This document shows positions 17,069-26,600 of a stretch of DNA of 64,000 bases, piece by piece (within the stretch, counting starts at the first letter, position 1; the number at the start of each line of letters is the position of its first letter). The stretch is from Archangium violaceum (GTDB taxonomy: Bacteria > Myxococcota > Myxococcia > Myxococcales > Myxococcaceae). The stretch is taken from contig NZ_CP069338.1 of the NCBI RefSeq assembly GCF_016859125.1, positions 3,560,501 through 3,624,500 of the forward strand, written 5' to 3'. Under the pieces are notes generated by a model. It ran no database searches. It worked only from the letters and a program-made list of their open reading frames with translations, and had not been told where the DNA came from. The position numbers were made by a program, and so were the translations under genes.

Positions 17069-18289
17069 ATGGTCCCCATCGGCGGTGAGCAGTTTCCGGG
17101 TGACGGAGCGTGGCGCCCCCTCCTGGAGGGACAGGCGCGCCAGTCCGCCACCACCCTCCTCCGCTCCCTGGCGGAGGCCCTGCGTTCCCCTTCGAGTCAT
17201 CCGACTCCCTCGCTCGGCAGTGGCTCCGCGGGGGCCGCCCTGTGTCTGGCCTACGTGGGCACCGCGATCGGTGAGGAGCCGCTCGTCGACGACGCCGTCA
17301 CCCTGCTGTCCTCGGCCATCGAGCAGGCGGGCGCGCGCCAGATGTCCCCGGCTTTCGCCGAGGGCCTCGCCGGCGTGGGGTGGGCCATCGAGCACCTGCG
17401 GAAGGAGCTCGGGTGGGGCGACGGGGATGATCCCAACGAGATGCTCGATGACGTGCTCCTGCGGCATGTCTCCCGGGACGCGTGGCTCCAGCCCTGGGGA
17501 CACCTCGAGGGACTGACGGGGGTGGGCGCCTACTTCCTGGAGCGGCTTCCCTCGCCCCGGGCTCGCGCGGGCCTGGAGCGGATCGTCCTGCACCTGCTCG
17601 AGGGGGCCTGGTCCACCCAGGGCCTCGGCCGCACCTGGTGGACGATGCGGCAGCTCCTGCCCGAGCCCCTGCGCTCCCGGCATCGGTTCGGCCACTATGA
17701 CCTGGGCGTCGCTCACGGCGTCCCCGGCATCCTCGGCTTCCTGGGCCAGGTGTCCGCCGCGGGCATCGCCCGGCCGGAGAGCCAGGGGGTGGCTTCCAAG
17801 GCCATGGAGTGGCTCTGGTCGAGGCGCACGTCCGAGGAGCCGTCCCGCTTCCCCGCGTATGACGGCTCGGAGGTGCCCCACCCTCCCGCTCCCGAGGGCT
17901 GGGAGCATGGCGCCATCGGCCTGGGGAGCGCGCTGCTCGTCACCGCGGACGCGCTCGGGGATACGGGGCGGGCCTCCTCGCTGCTGTCCTGGCTCCGCGC
18001 CACGGCGCTCGCGAATACGGAGATCTCGGGCGACGACGTCGGGCTGCGCCGCGGCGCCGCGGGGCTGGGCCACCTCTACAACCGGCTCCACCAGCGGACC
18101 GGAGAGGCGGTCTTCGCCGAACGGGCCCGCGCGTGGCTGCTGCACGCGATGGAGCGGGCCGCACGGCAGACGCGGCTGGGGCTGCTCGATGGGGCAGCCG
18201 GAACGGCGCTGGCGCTCCTGGCGGCCACCTCGTCCCAGGCGCCGGCCTGGGATCGCCTGTTGTTGCTCTCCACTCGAGGCTCACCATGA
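17069..18289 (+). CDS. LanC-like protein lacking zinc ligands (predicted pseudo-cyclase)
   Basis: A 406-residue protein with the alpha/alpha-barrel pattern of LanC cyclases, including AHGVPG (His216). Compared with the intact LanC in the same locus, every other active-site position is changed: the catalytic Asp motif is LEGLTGVG (Glu147), the WCYG zinc Cys is replaced in GWEHG (Glu279), the Arg four residues before it is Pro, and the second zinc pair CHG is GLRRG (Arg327, Arg328). It therefore should not bind zinc or cyclise. A scaffold, chaperone or regulatory subunit is the likely role. ATG 17069 is used; a GTG at 17012 is an alternative. It follows the precursor by 78 bp, and its stop overlaps the next gene (ATGA). 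Confidence 0.8.
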   Translation: MVPIGGEQFPGDGAWRPLLEGQARQSATTLLRSLAEALRSPSSHPTPSLGSGSAGAALCLAYVGTAIGEEPLVDDAVTLLSSAIEQAGARQMSPAFAEGLAGVGWAIEHLRKELGWGDGDDPNEMLDDVLLRHVSRDAWLQPWGHLEGLTGVGAYFLERLPSPRARAGLERIVLHLLEGAWSTQGLGRTWWTMRQLLPEPLRSRHRFGHYDLGVAHGVPGILGFLGQVSAAGIARPESQGVASKAMEWLWSRRTSEEPSRFPAYDGSEVPHPPAPEGWEHGAIGLGSALLVTADALGDTGRASSLLSWLRATALANTEISGDDVGLRRGAAGLGHLYNRLHQRTGEAVFAERARAWLLHAMERAARQTRLGLLDGAAGTALALLAATSSQAPAWDRLLLLSTRGSP

Positions 18290-19260
18290 CTCCCGCGCAG
18301 GACTTCGCGCACCGGGTGGAGGCCTTCCTCGAGAGCCTCCGCCAACAGGACACCCTGGCCATCATCCAGTACGGCAGCTCGCTGCGCCCGGCGGACTTCG
18401 TGCCCGGCCAGAGCGATCTGGATCTCATCGTCATCTCGCACGAGCCGCTGCGGGATGTGGCCAATGATCTCGGCTACAGCTACACCTTCATCCCCCCGCG
18501 CGAGTTCATCGCGAGCATCACCGCCGGGGACATGTTCTGGTTGTCCGCCCTGCAGTCCGGGCAGGTGCGCCATGATCCCCAGGGCTTCCTGCGCAACCTC
18601 CAGGCGCTCATCGCCAGCGGGCTCGACCTGAGGCCCAACCTCACGACGATCCGCAGCTGCGCCGTGCTCATCGGCACCCAGCTCGAATCCGCCATGTCGC
18701 TCTACTTCTCGGGAGGGGAGGGCGCGTCGGCTCGCATCCTTCGCCTGCTCTATTCGGCGGCGAAGGGGATTGGCGGCTACATCGCGATCGCCGCCACCGG
18801 GGAGGATCCCCACGGCTTCGAGGGCATCGCACGCACCCTGGAGGGCTCCTACCCGGAGACCGCCGCGCTCATGCGCACCACCCGCGAGCGCATGCGCCAG
18901 CCCGAGCGTTTCCCGCACCAGCCCCGTCCCCGCACGCACCTCGAGGACGATGCGCTGGGCCGTTGCATCCTCGAGGTCGAGCGCGCCTACATCGAAGGGG
19001 TCGCGCTCGTCCCGGGGCGGCGGATGACCAACACGCTCATCGACGAGTACCAGCGCGGCCCCACGCCCCTGGGGGCCACGTTGTTCGTGCGCATGGACAA
19101 CAACCGGCACACGCACTTCGTGGTCGGCCGCTCCGGGGGCGGCTACTGCCTGTTCGGCCTGTCGGACACGCGCCAGCCCCAGGGCCCCTTCTTCCGCCAG
19201 AACTTCCCCGATCGCCAGGGCCTCGAGAGTGTCCTCGGTCCGGTGGCCCTCCCTTCGTGA
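18286..19260 (+). CDS. Nucleotidyltransferase-fold protein of the lanthipeptide operon
   Basis: A 324-residue cytoplasmic protein. Near the N-terminus it has the polymerase-beta-type nucleotidyltransferase signature: G30-S31 in YGSSLRPADF, then S43-D44-L45-D46 (SDLDLIVIS) with two metal-binding aspartates. The middle is helical and resembles the helical domains that follow such catalytic modules; the C-terminal 80 residues (TPLGATLFVRMDN, HTHFVVGRSGGGYCLFGL) look like an additional beta-rich domain. The third catalytic acidic residue is not assigned. The start overlaps the upstream LanC-like stop by 4 bp, and the carbamoyltransferase follows 18 bp later. It may transfer a nucleotide to the peptide, to a tailoring intermediate or to an antibiotic; the substrate is unknown. 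Uncommon in lanthipeptide clusters. Confidence 0.65.
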   Translation: MTPAQDFAHRVEAFLESLRQQDTLAIIQYGSSLRPADFVPGQSDLDLIVISHEPLRDVANDLGYSYTFIPPREFIASITAGDMFWLSALQSGQVRHDPQGFLRNLQALIASGLDLRPNLTTIRSCAVLIGTQLESAMSLYFSGGEGASARILRLLYSAAKGIGGYIAIAATGEDPHGFEGIARTLEGSYPETAALMRTTRERMRQPERFPHQPRPRTHLEDDALGRCILEVERAYIEGVALVPGRRMTNTLIDEYQRGPTPLGATLFVRMDNNRHTHFVVGRSGGGYCLFGLSDTRQPQGPFFRQNFPDRQGLESVLGPVALPS

Positions 19261-19278
19261 GCAGCAGGAGCACTCGAG

Positions 19279-21261
19279 ATGATCGTCCTCGGTTTCAACC
19301 ACGGTGGTGTCGGTGACGCGGAGACGCCGTTCGGCCATGACGCGGGGGCCGCCCTCGTCATCGGCGGGAAGGTGGTGGCCGCCGCCGAGGAGGAGCGCTT
19401 CGCGCGCGTCAAGCACACCTCCCGCTTCCCCGCCGGAGCCATTACGTACTGCCTGGAGACGGCCGGCATCGGCCTGGAGCAGGTGGATTGCTTCTGCTTC
19501 CCCTGGAACCCGGAGCTGGACCGGCAGAACGTGGCGCGCGCGGACATCGAGCTGTCCTTGATTTTCAACCGTCACAGCCTGCGCTCGCTCGTCCACGCCG
19601 AGCTCTTCGACGGGTTCCGCGCCCACTTCGGCTTCACCGTCCCCGAGCAGCGTCGCCGCCGCGTGCCCCACCACCTGGCCCATGCGGCGAGCACCTTCTT
19701 CTGCTCGCCCTTCGAGCAGGCCGCGTACCTGGTGGTGGATGCATACGGTGAGATGGTCAGCACCTCGTACGGCCGGGGCCGGGACACGCACCTGGAGCCC
19801 ATGGAGCACACGCTGCTGCCGACGAGCATCGGGGTGCTCTACGCGGACGTCACCCGCCTGCTCGGCTTCCACAGCCGCGAGGACGAGTACAAGGTCATGG
19901 GTCTGGCCGCTCATGGCTCCCCGGAGCGCTTCCGCGAGCTGTTCCGCTGCCAGTGGCGCCCCACGTCCACCGGTGTGGAGCAGGTCAGCGACGAGCGCTC
20001 CCGTGCCGCCGTGCTCGAGCTGACCCGCTACCGGCGTCTCCCCCGGACGCCCGTCACCGCCGAGCACCAGGACATCGCCGCCGCGCTGCAGGAGTGTCTG
20101 GAGGAGCAGATGCTCCACCTGGCCCGGGTCGTCCGGGAGCAGACGGGGGAGCGCCACCTGTGCCTCGCGGGAGGTGTCGCCCTCAACAGCACCGCCAACG
20201 GCAAGCTGGCGCGCTCGGGCCTCTTCGAGGGGCTCTTCATCCAGCCCGCCGCCAATGACGCCGGCACCCCGCTCGGAGCGGCGCTCTTCGAGGCCCACCG
20301 GCACAGCGGCCGGCGCAAGGGCTCCTTCTCCGCGTATCTCGGCCCCGCGTTTCCGGAGAGCCGCATCGACGCGGCCTGTGAGCGGCGCAAGGCGGAGCTC
20401 GTCGTCACCCGGCCGGAGGATCTGCTCTCCGAGACCGTGCGCCGGCTGGCCCGGGGGCAGATCCTCGGGTGGTACCAGGGGCGCATGGAGTTCGGGCCGC
20501 GCGCGCTCGGCAACCGCAGCATCCTCGCCGATCCGAGGAAAGCGGGGATGAAGGATCGCATCAACCACGTGGTGAAGCACCGTGAGTCCTTCCGCCCCTT
20601 CGCGCCCGCGGTGCTCGCCGAGCACGCCTCCGAGTACTTCGCCATGGGGCCGGTCGCGGAGTCTCCGTTCATGTTGATGACCGTGCCCGTGAACCCGGAG
20701 CGCCGCGGCTCGCTCGAGGCGACTGTTCATCTGGACGGCACGGCGCGCGTGCAGACCGTCTCCGCCGAGCAGAACCCGCTCTTCTGGCGGTTGCTCCAGC
20801 GCTTCCACGAGGAGACGGGCGTCCCGGCCCTGCTCAACACGTCCTTCAACGTCAATGGCGAGCCCATCGTGTGCACGCCGGAGGACGCCATCGAGAGCTT
20901 CCTGTCCACGGAGCTCGATGCCCTGGTGCTCGGTGACAGGCTCATCGAGCGGCGTGCGTTGAGTCTGGAGGACCTCCTCCCGCTGCGCCCGCGTCTCCAG
21001 GAGGGCGTGCGGCTGCGCACCTCGCTCACGGCTCCGGGCGAAGGGGTGGTGTGGCGCAACACCGTCGTCAGCCGCCGCCATTTCCAGGCCGAGCTCCAGG
21101 AGGATGCCGCGGCCCTGCTGCTCGCATGTGATGGGACGAAGACCGTGGCCGCCCTGCTGGAGGAGCTGGCCTCGGGTGGGGAGGAGCGCTCGCAAGTCGC
21201 GGCGAGCCTCTCCGCGCTCCTCGAACGCTTCCTGCGGCTGCGCCTCATCTGTCTGGAGTGA
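19279..21261 (+). CDS. O-carbamoyltransferase with C-terminal PqqD-like extension
   Basis: A 660-residue enzyme. The N-terminal Kae1-like domain has H20-D21 (GHDAGAALV), HHLAHAAS (131-138) and D154. The YrdC-like C-domain has the hallmark EFGPRALGNRSILADPR (about 404-420), RESFRPFAPAVL and LLNTSFNVNGEPIV. These define the NodU/CmcH carbamoyltransferases, which move a carbamoyl group from carbamoyl phosphate via carbamoyl-AMP to a hydroxyl. Such enzymes usually end near here, but this one has about 85 more residues (about 575-660) with the pattern FQAELQEDAAALLLACDGTK, VAALLEELA and LLERFLRLRL, which resembles the PqqD-type RiPP recognition element. The fusion suggests the acceptor is the leader-bearing peptide. 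The stop overlaps a GTG of the next frame. Confidence 0.8.
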   Translation: MIVLGFNHGGVGDAETPFGHDAGAALVIGGKVVAAAEEERFARVKHTSRFPAGAITYCLETAGIGLEQVDCFCFPWNPELDRQNVARADIELSLIFNRHSLRSLVHAELFDGFRAHFGFTVPEQRRRRVPHHLAHAASTFFCSPFEQAAYLVVDAYGEMVSTSYGRGRDTHLEPMEHTLLPTSIGVLYADVTRLLGFHSREDEYKVMGLAAHGSPERFRELFRCQWRPTSTGVEQVSDERSRAAVLELTRYRRLPRTPVTAEHQDIAAALQECLEEQMLHLARVVREQTGERHLCLAGGVALNSTANGKLARSGLFEGLFIQPAANDAGTPLGAALFEAHRHSGRRKGSFSAYLGPAFPESRIDAACERRKAELVVTRPEDLLSETVRRLARGQILGWYQGRMEFGPRALGNRSILADPRKAGMKDRINHVVKHRESFRPFAPAVLAEHASEYFAMGPVAESPFMLMTVPVNPERRGSLEATVHLDGTARVQTVSAEQNPLFWRLLQRFHEETGVPALLNTSFNVNGEPIVCTPEDAIESFLSTELDALVLGDRLIERRALSLEDLLPLRPRLQEGVRLRTSLTAPGEGVVWRNTVVSRRHFQAELQEDAAALLLACDGTKTVAALLEELASGGEERSQVAASLSALLERFLRLRLICLE

Positions 21262-21284
21262 GCCGACGCCAGGACCGGGTTCCC

Positions 21285-22226
21285 ATGATCGATCTCCTCG
21301 ACACCATCCGCGGCCTGGTGGAGCCGCTTGCCCACGGTGAATACGTGGCGGACTGGCAGGCACGCGCGGCGCGGCTGTCGGCGCTCGGCGATTACTATTC
21401 GCTGCGCATGCGCGACAACCCGTTCCTCGAGTCGGAGGACGCCGGCCTCGGCGGACCCTTCGGCTCACCCGCGCACCTGCGCTCCCAGATGCACGCCCAC
21501 TTCGACGAGGCGATGGCGGCCCGCTCCGTCTCCTATGGCTTCGCCCTCGGGCCACTGACCGGGACCGATCGGGAGCTGTTCGCTCGCGCGTACCACCAGG
21601 TCGACTCCGTCGAGAAGATGGCCATGAGCGCGATCGCCCATGCCCTCTACCGGCTCCAGCCCCCGCTTCCGGTGGCCCTCCAGCTCTGCGGCGTCCTCTA
21701 CGACGAGGCCCTCCACCTCACGGCCCTGAGCTCGCTGCTGGCCATCCCTCAGGAGAAGGAGCCGTGGATCACCCCCAAGCGCGAGCCCTTCTGGCACGAG
21801 CTCCGGCGGACGGAGGATCTCCTCTCGTATGTCTTCCTCCAGCACTGCCTGTCGGAAGCGGAGGGCAGCATCGCGGCGGCGGAGAAGTGGCGGCAGCTCC
21901 AGCAAGCCGGCGCGGGCCCCACCGCGACGCGGGTGGCCCATCGCATCTTCGTCGAGGAGACCGGACACGCGCTCACTGGCTATATGGTGTTGAAGCAGCT
22001 CGACGAGTCCTTGCCCGCGAGCGTCTTTCACCGGCTCGTGGAGCGCTATCTGGAGAGCGAGCCGCTCGTGGAAGCCTCCACGCGCAAGGGACAGCGGCAG
22101 CGGTTCGCCCTGCGACTGGCGGAGCTGTACATCACCCGGAGGAGCCTCACGCAGGTGCACGCGGAGCTGATGCGATGCGCACGGGCGGCGGCGCTCCCTC
22201 TCCCTCTGGGAGAGGGCGGGGGGTGA
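21285..22226 (+). CDS. Ferritin-like diiron protein (DUF455-like layout)
   Basis: A 313-residue helical protein with the four-helix diiron-carboxylate spacing: E110 (DSVEKMAMSA), E141-x-x-H144 (YDEALHLTAL), E191/E193 (LSEAEGSIAAAE), and E225-x-x-H228 (VEETGHALTGY). The order and spacing resemble DUF455 ferritin-like proteins and related oxygenases. It is the last gene of the precursor operon and is probably a tailoring oxidase acting on the peptide; an iron-storage role is less likely in this context. An in-frame GTG at 21258 overlaps the carbamoyltransferase stop (GTGA) and is an alternative start that would give tight coupling. The final ten codons (ALPLPLGEGGG region) lie inside an intergenic hairpin repeat, which supplies the stop codon. 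Confidence 0.65.
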   Translation: MIDLLDTIRGLVEPLAHGEYVADWQARAARLSALGDYYSLRMRDNPFLESEDAGLGGPFGSPAHLRSQMHAHFDEAMAARSVSYGFALGPLTGTDRELFARAYHQVDSVEKMAMSAIAHALYRLQPPLPVALQLCGVLYDEALHLTALSSLLAIPQEKEPWITPKREPFWHELRRTEDLLSYVFLQHCLSEAEGSIAAAEKWRQLQQAGAGPTATRVAHRIFVEETGHALTGYMVLKQLDESLPASVFHRLVERYLESEPLVEASTRKGQRQRFALRLAELYITRRSLTQVHAELMRCARAAALPLPLGEGGG

Positions 22227-22231
22227 GGGTA
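22195..22231 (+). repeat. REP-like hairpin repeat, left copy
   Basis: CCCTCTCCC, a 3-base loop, GGGAGAGGG (22196-22216), then a G-rich tail ending GGTGAGGGTA. The same element occurs inverted at 22332. It overlaps the last codons of the ferritin-like gene. It could serve as a terminator for the plus-strand operon. Confidence 0.7.
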
Positions 22232-22331
22232 TTCGACTCCGTGTTCCTCACCTGGCTTCAATCGCGGTACGTCCGTGTCCCATCGGTGCCCGCTGTCTCG
22301 GGTTCCCGAGTGGGGACACACTTCAGGCAGA

Positions 22332-22367
22332 TACCCTCACCCTAGCCCTCTCCCGGAGGGAGAGGGG
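22332..22367 (-). repeat. REP-like hairpin repeat, right copy (inverted)
   Basis: TACCCTCACCC, then CCCTCTCCC, a 3-base loop and GGGAGAGGG (22346-22366). It is the reverse complement of the element at 22195 apart from a few bases. It lies 24 bp from the stop of the minus-strand LanC gene, so the pair flanks the gap between two convergent operons. Confidence 0.7.
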
Positions 22368-22390
22368 ACATCCACGGATTCAACCCGGGC

Positions 22391-23626
22391 TCAACGCGCC
22401 GAGGCCAGGAACAACCGATCCCACTCTGGCTCCACCGGACCGAGGGCCGCGAGCAGCGCCAGTCCAACCCCCGAGGCACCACTGAGCAGCCCGGGAGAGG
22501 CAATCCACGACTCCCCGCTCGCGTCCTGTTGCCAGACGCGGAACCCGGCGAAGCCCTCGCCCTCGTGTCGGAGCTCCAGCGTGTGCACGAGCCAGGCGCG
22601 CGAGGCCTCACGGAACACAGCTTCCCCCGAGGCGCTGTACAAGCGATGAAAGAGATGAGCGTTTCCAGCGGCGCCGTGACACAGGCCGGCGTCCCGGACT
22701 CCCGACTCCCCGGAAGGCCGCTCCGCGGCGCGTCGAGCGGTGCGCAGGGCTTCATCTTCCCAGTCGCTCCTCCCCACGCTCCGAGCGGCCTGGAGCAGCG
22801 CCACCGACAGTCCGAGATCTCCGTAGCACCAGGCGATGCGCGAGGGGCGCCGCACGGGGGCGCCCGCGGAGATGACCGTTCCGAAGCTGGCCCGAGCGTC
22901 CCGCGAATCGCGCTGCGCCAGGAGCCACCGCACCGCGCCCTCCAGGAGCATCCGAGCCCGCTCCTCGGCGACGCCATGCACGCACGCCCGAGCGAGCAGC
23001 AGGATGACTCCTGGAACGCCATGGGCCACGCCCAGGTTGTAGTAACCCTGGGGGTAGAGCGCCCGCTGCCACTCGGGCAACAGCTCCGGGGGCGTGTACC
23101 AGGAGAGGCCCTCCGTCCGGGACACCGCCAGCTCCTCCAACCGCAGCACCACCTGCTCGAGGATGGCCCGCCCTCGAGGGGAGCCGATGCGCTCGCAGGC
23201 ATACACGCCATACCCCACCAGGCCGTCGATCAGCTCATAGGCGCCGCGCCAGGGGCTCCGCCCGACATGCGTGAGCAGCAACTCATCCACGTCGGCGGTG
23301 GGCTCCTCGTCCTCGGACAAGCCCAGCTCCCGGCTCAGGTGGAGCAGTGCCCAGGCCACACCGGTGAAGCCTCCGAACAGGGAGGGCGGCTGCTGGGATT
23401 CGGCCAACAGCTCCATCGCTCGGGACATCAGCTCCTGGGCCCGCTCCGCCGAGGGCTCGTGCTGGAACGTCCGGTGGAAGTAGGCGTGGAACACGGCCAT
23501 TCCCGCCAGTCCCGAGGACAGGCCGGGGAGCTCCCGGGTGACACCGCTCAGGGCGGTGGAGATCTCCTCGACGGTCCGCCGTACCTGGAGCGCCAGGGCC
23601 TCGTCGCTCGAGAGCAGTGGTGTCAT
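22391..23626 (-). CDS. lanC: Lanthionine synthetase C family protein (LanC cyclase)
   Basis: A 411-residue zinc-dependent cyclase that adds Cys thiols to dehydroamino acids to close (methyl)lanthionine rings. All catalytic residues expected from NisC are present: Asp134 (LIDGLVGYG), His202 (AHGVPG), Arg263 and the zinc ligand Cys267 (SRIAWCYGDLG), and Cys316-His317 (GLCHGAAGNAHL). The ATG at 23626 overlaps the LanB stop (ATGA), so dehydratase and cyclase are co-translated. It is the functional partner for the precursor at 16808; the second LanC-like protein in the locus lacks these residues. Cytoplasmic, acting in complex with LanB. Confidence 0.92.
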   Translation of the reverse strand: MTPLLSSDEALALQVRRTVEEISTALSGVTRELPGLSSGLAGMAVFHAYFHRTFQHEPSAERAQELMSRAMELLAESQQPPSLFGGFTGVAWALLHLSRELGLSEDEEPTADVDELLLTHVGRSPWRGAYELIDGLVGYGVYACERIGSPRGRAILEQVVLRLEELAVSRTEGLSWYTPPELLPEWQRALYPQGYYNLGVAHGVPGVILLLARACVHGVAEERARMLLEGAVRWLLAQRDSRDARASFGTVISAGAPVRRPSRIAWCYGDLGLSVALLQAARSVGRSDWEDEALRTARRAAERPSGESGVRDAGLCHGAAGNAHLFHRLYSASGEAVFREASRAWLVHTLELRHEGEGFAGFRVWQQDASGESWIASPGLLSGASGVGLALLAALGPVEPEWDRLFLASAR

Positions 23627-26600
23627 GGGAGCCTCCGGGCTCGGGCCGCTTGCGATTCGTACAGGCGGGAGAGGAAATCGTAGAGCACCAGCTCCTGCGC
23701 ACGGTGAGCGGCGCGCAGCATCCGGTTGACGTGCATGTGCATGTAGCTGCCCGCGAGCAGTTCGAGGGGCACGCGAAGGTGGCCCCGCTGCTCGAGCGCC
23801 TTCAACTCCGACACCACGGGCGCCAGGGCTCGCGAGCGGTGCTCCAGCACTCCGAACCCCTGCGCGAGTGGATGACCGGCCGGCGCGAGCAACAGCTCCT
23901 CCAGCGAGCGCCGCTCCTCGCGGTAACGCGCCGAGAGCTGCGCCCCGAGCGTCTTGTCCAGACGGTGCTCGTGAGCCATCAACGCACGCGCCTGACGCAC
24001 CACCCGGAGCCTTGCCTCGAGCTCCAACCCGAGCTCCACCAGCAACCGGTGGCACCCATACAGCGCGAGCCGCCACCGCGCGTCCGCCCCTTCTTCTCCG
24101 CCCGCGAGCATCGGCATGAGCGCCAGCACGGCCTCGCTGTCATGGTGGAAGAGCCGCTCGGCCAGCTCCACGCCCTCGTCCCCGCCGTAGCGCTCCACCT
24201 CCCGCTCGTACGTGTCCAGCACCAACCGCCGGACGAGCCCCTCGCGTGTCAGGGACTCCACCCGCGAGGACAGCTCCGGTAGCACCTCGCCCAGAAGCCG
24301 AGCGGGCTCGCCCAGGAAGCGCAGGCGCACGTGCCAGTCCGGGTCACCGTAACGGAGGAAGAACCAGCGCCCGGTTGCGCCCGAGTCCTTCACCTCCTCG
24401 ATGAAGGGCGCGAGGTGCTCGCGCAGCAGCACATCCGCGCTGGCGGTGCCCGTGTACAGCTTCGCGTAGAGCCACGCCGAGCCGGGGGCGAACGAGCGAG
24501 GCTTCGGGACGGAGGTGCTCGAGGACTGTGGCGCCACGGTGGGCGACGGCTCGGGCGGGTTGCGCAGGAAGGGAACGACGAGCTCGTGCACGAAGGCGCC
24601 CTCGGGACCCTGGACGGCCAGGGCCTCGGGCCCGGGGAGAAGCTCCCGCAGCACCGCGAGCTCCCGCCCCTTCACGAGTTGGACGAAGGTCTCCGCGCAG
24701 AGCACGTTCTCCAGGTCCAGCGGCAGGACATTGTCCCCGTCCACCAGGGCCACATGGCGAGGGAGGCCTCGCCGCTCCACCAGCGTGCGCAGGCCCTCCA
24801 CGAGCGCGGCTCCCGCCAGCGTCCCCAGCGACTGCAACTCCCGTGTGTCGAGCCGCCAACGCGCCCGGGCCAGCACCACCCGGCCACAACGCACCCGCGG
24901 CAGGAAGGGGGATTGCTCCAGGACGCCCCACCTCCACCCCAATCGCTCGACCACCCCCTGGGCCTGGAGCGCGCACAGGAAGCGGTACACGCCCAGACTC
25001 CTCAGCCCGTAGTTGTGAGCGCTCGTCAGGCGGGGAATCACCTCACGGCCCAGCCGCGCGCTGCGCAGCACCACCCGCTCTCCCTCCACCCGGAGGCGGA
25101 GATCGGCCAGCGGGAGCTGTGACTCGCGCGGCGCGCCCGAGTTCCCCAGGAAGGCAATCTCCTGCTGGCGGAGCACCGGCCGGCACAGGAGGTTGCCGAT
25201 CCGCCCCTCGGGCAGATGGACGATCTCCGCGAAGACGGCACCCGGCCGGAGCGCCTCCTCCGCGCGCAGGTGCGCCTCCACGTGGCGATGCAGCTCCGGA
25301 TCCGCGTGGCAGAACCGCCCGAGCAATCGCATCCCCGAGGGGCCGGCGACTCCCTCCAGGGCCACCGAATAGTCACCCTCCGCGAGCCGCTCGGGCGTCC
25401 CGATGAGGGTGGCCATGACCGAGAGCGAGTCGGGCAGCCGCGGCGGCGTCCCGGGAAGGAGGGTGTCGAGCTCCTCGGGGGAGAGCTGGAGCTCCAGGGC
25501 CCCGGCGCGGCGCGCCTCGTCCACCTTGCGCAGGAGCAGTCCGGCCACCGCGGGGCGGACACTCACGGTGGGCTCGGGCGAGGGGAAGCGCAGACCTTCC
25601 AGGAGCGGCGCTCCCTCCGCCAGACGTTCATCCGCGTTGCCGAATCCAATCCCGGACTCCTCGTCCAGGGCCTCCAACAAGGGCACCTCACGCCCCTCGT
25701 AGCGCGAGCGGAAGGCGTCGCGGAAGCGAGCCAGTTCCTCGTCTTGCGGCAGGACGAGCCGGCGCAGCACCTCCACACCGCGCCACAGCTCGGCCGCCAC
25801 GCGCCGGCCCAGGGTGGCTCCGGGCGCGGGCTTCACCATGTCCACCTGGAAGAGCCTGGGCAGCTCCACCGGGGCTGGCAGGCCCTCCAACCCTCGAGCC
25901 ACGTCCCGGTAGCGCGAGGGAGGCACCCCGAGCCCCGCCGCATCGATTTCCGCCAGCACGTCGCGCGCGGCCTCCAACCTCGCCGCCGCGCCACCGCCCG
26001 GGGGAAGCCCGCGCAGCAGGGAGATCATCGCGTGGATGGGCTCCTCACCCGTCACGCGCGGAGGCAGGTCCGATTCGAGGAGCTGGGCCTCGATGAGCTG
26101 GTCGATGAACCCGGCGGCCTCCTCGGCGGAGATGTCCTCCGACACCAGGGCGGCGGCCAGCTCGCCGGGCTTCGCGCCGGGACGTGCGCGCTCGAGCGTC
26201 TCCAGCAGATAATCGGAGGGTTCCACGGCCACGAGGTGGTACGCGCGTGCCTTGCCCTCCAGATGGGCGCGTGCGTAACGCAGACGCCCGGCCGCGCGGT
26301 ACAGACTGGAACCCGGCCGCCACGGCAGCGCGGCCCGAAGCTCCGGCTCCCGAGCCAACCCCTCGGCGAGCGCGAAGAGGTAGTCCATGTCCAGCCGCGT
26401 GTGTCGGCGGTAGGCCTCGCGGCCAGCGAGCCGCAGCCGGGTCTCCTCGCCGAGCAGGCCCATGGAGCAGCCGGCGAACAAGCCGAACGGCGTGGGACGC
26501 GAGCACAACCGCGACAGGTAGCGCACCAGCGCGCGCTCCACCTTCTGGCCCCGCTCGCCCTCCGGCGCCGACAGCCAGTACGGCAGACTCGCTTCCAGGT

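Noticed and set aside
17069-18289. Calling the plus-strand LanC-like gene an active cyclase
   Set aside because: All zinc ligands and the catalytic Asp/Arg positions are replaced, unlike in the second LanC of the locus.
18076-21555. A minus-strand open frame of about 1159 codons across the lanthipeptide operon
   Set aside because: It is antisense to the nucleotidyltransferase and carbamoyltransferase, which have clear motifs; the translation shows no domain.
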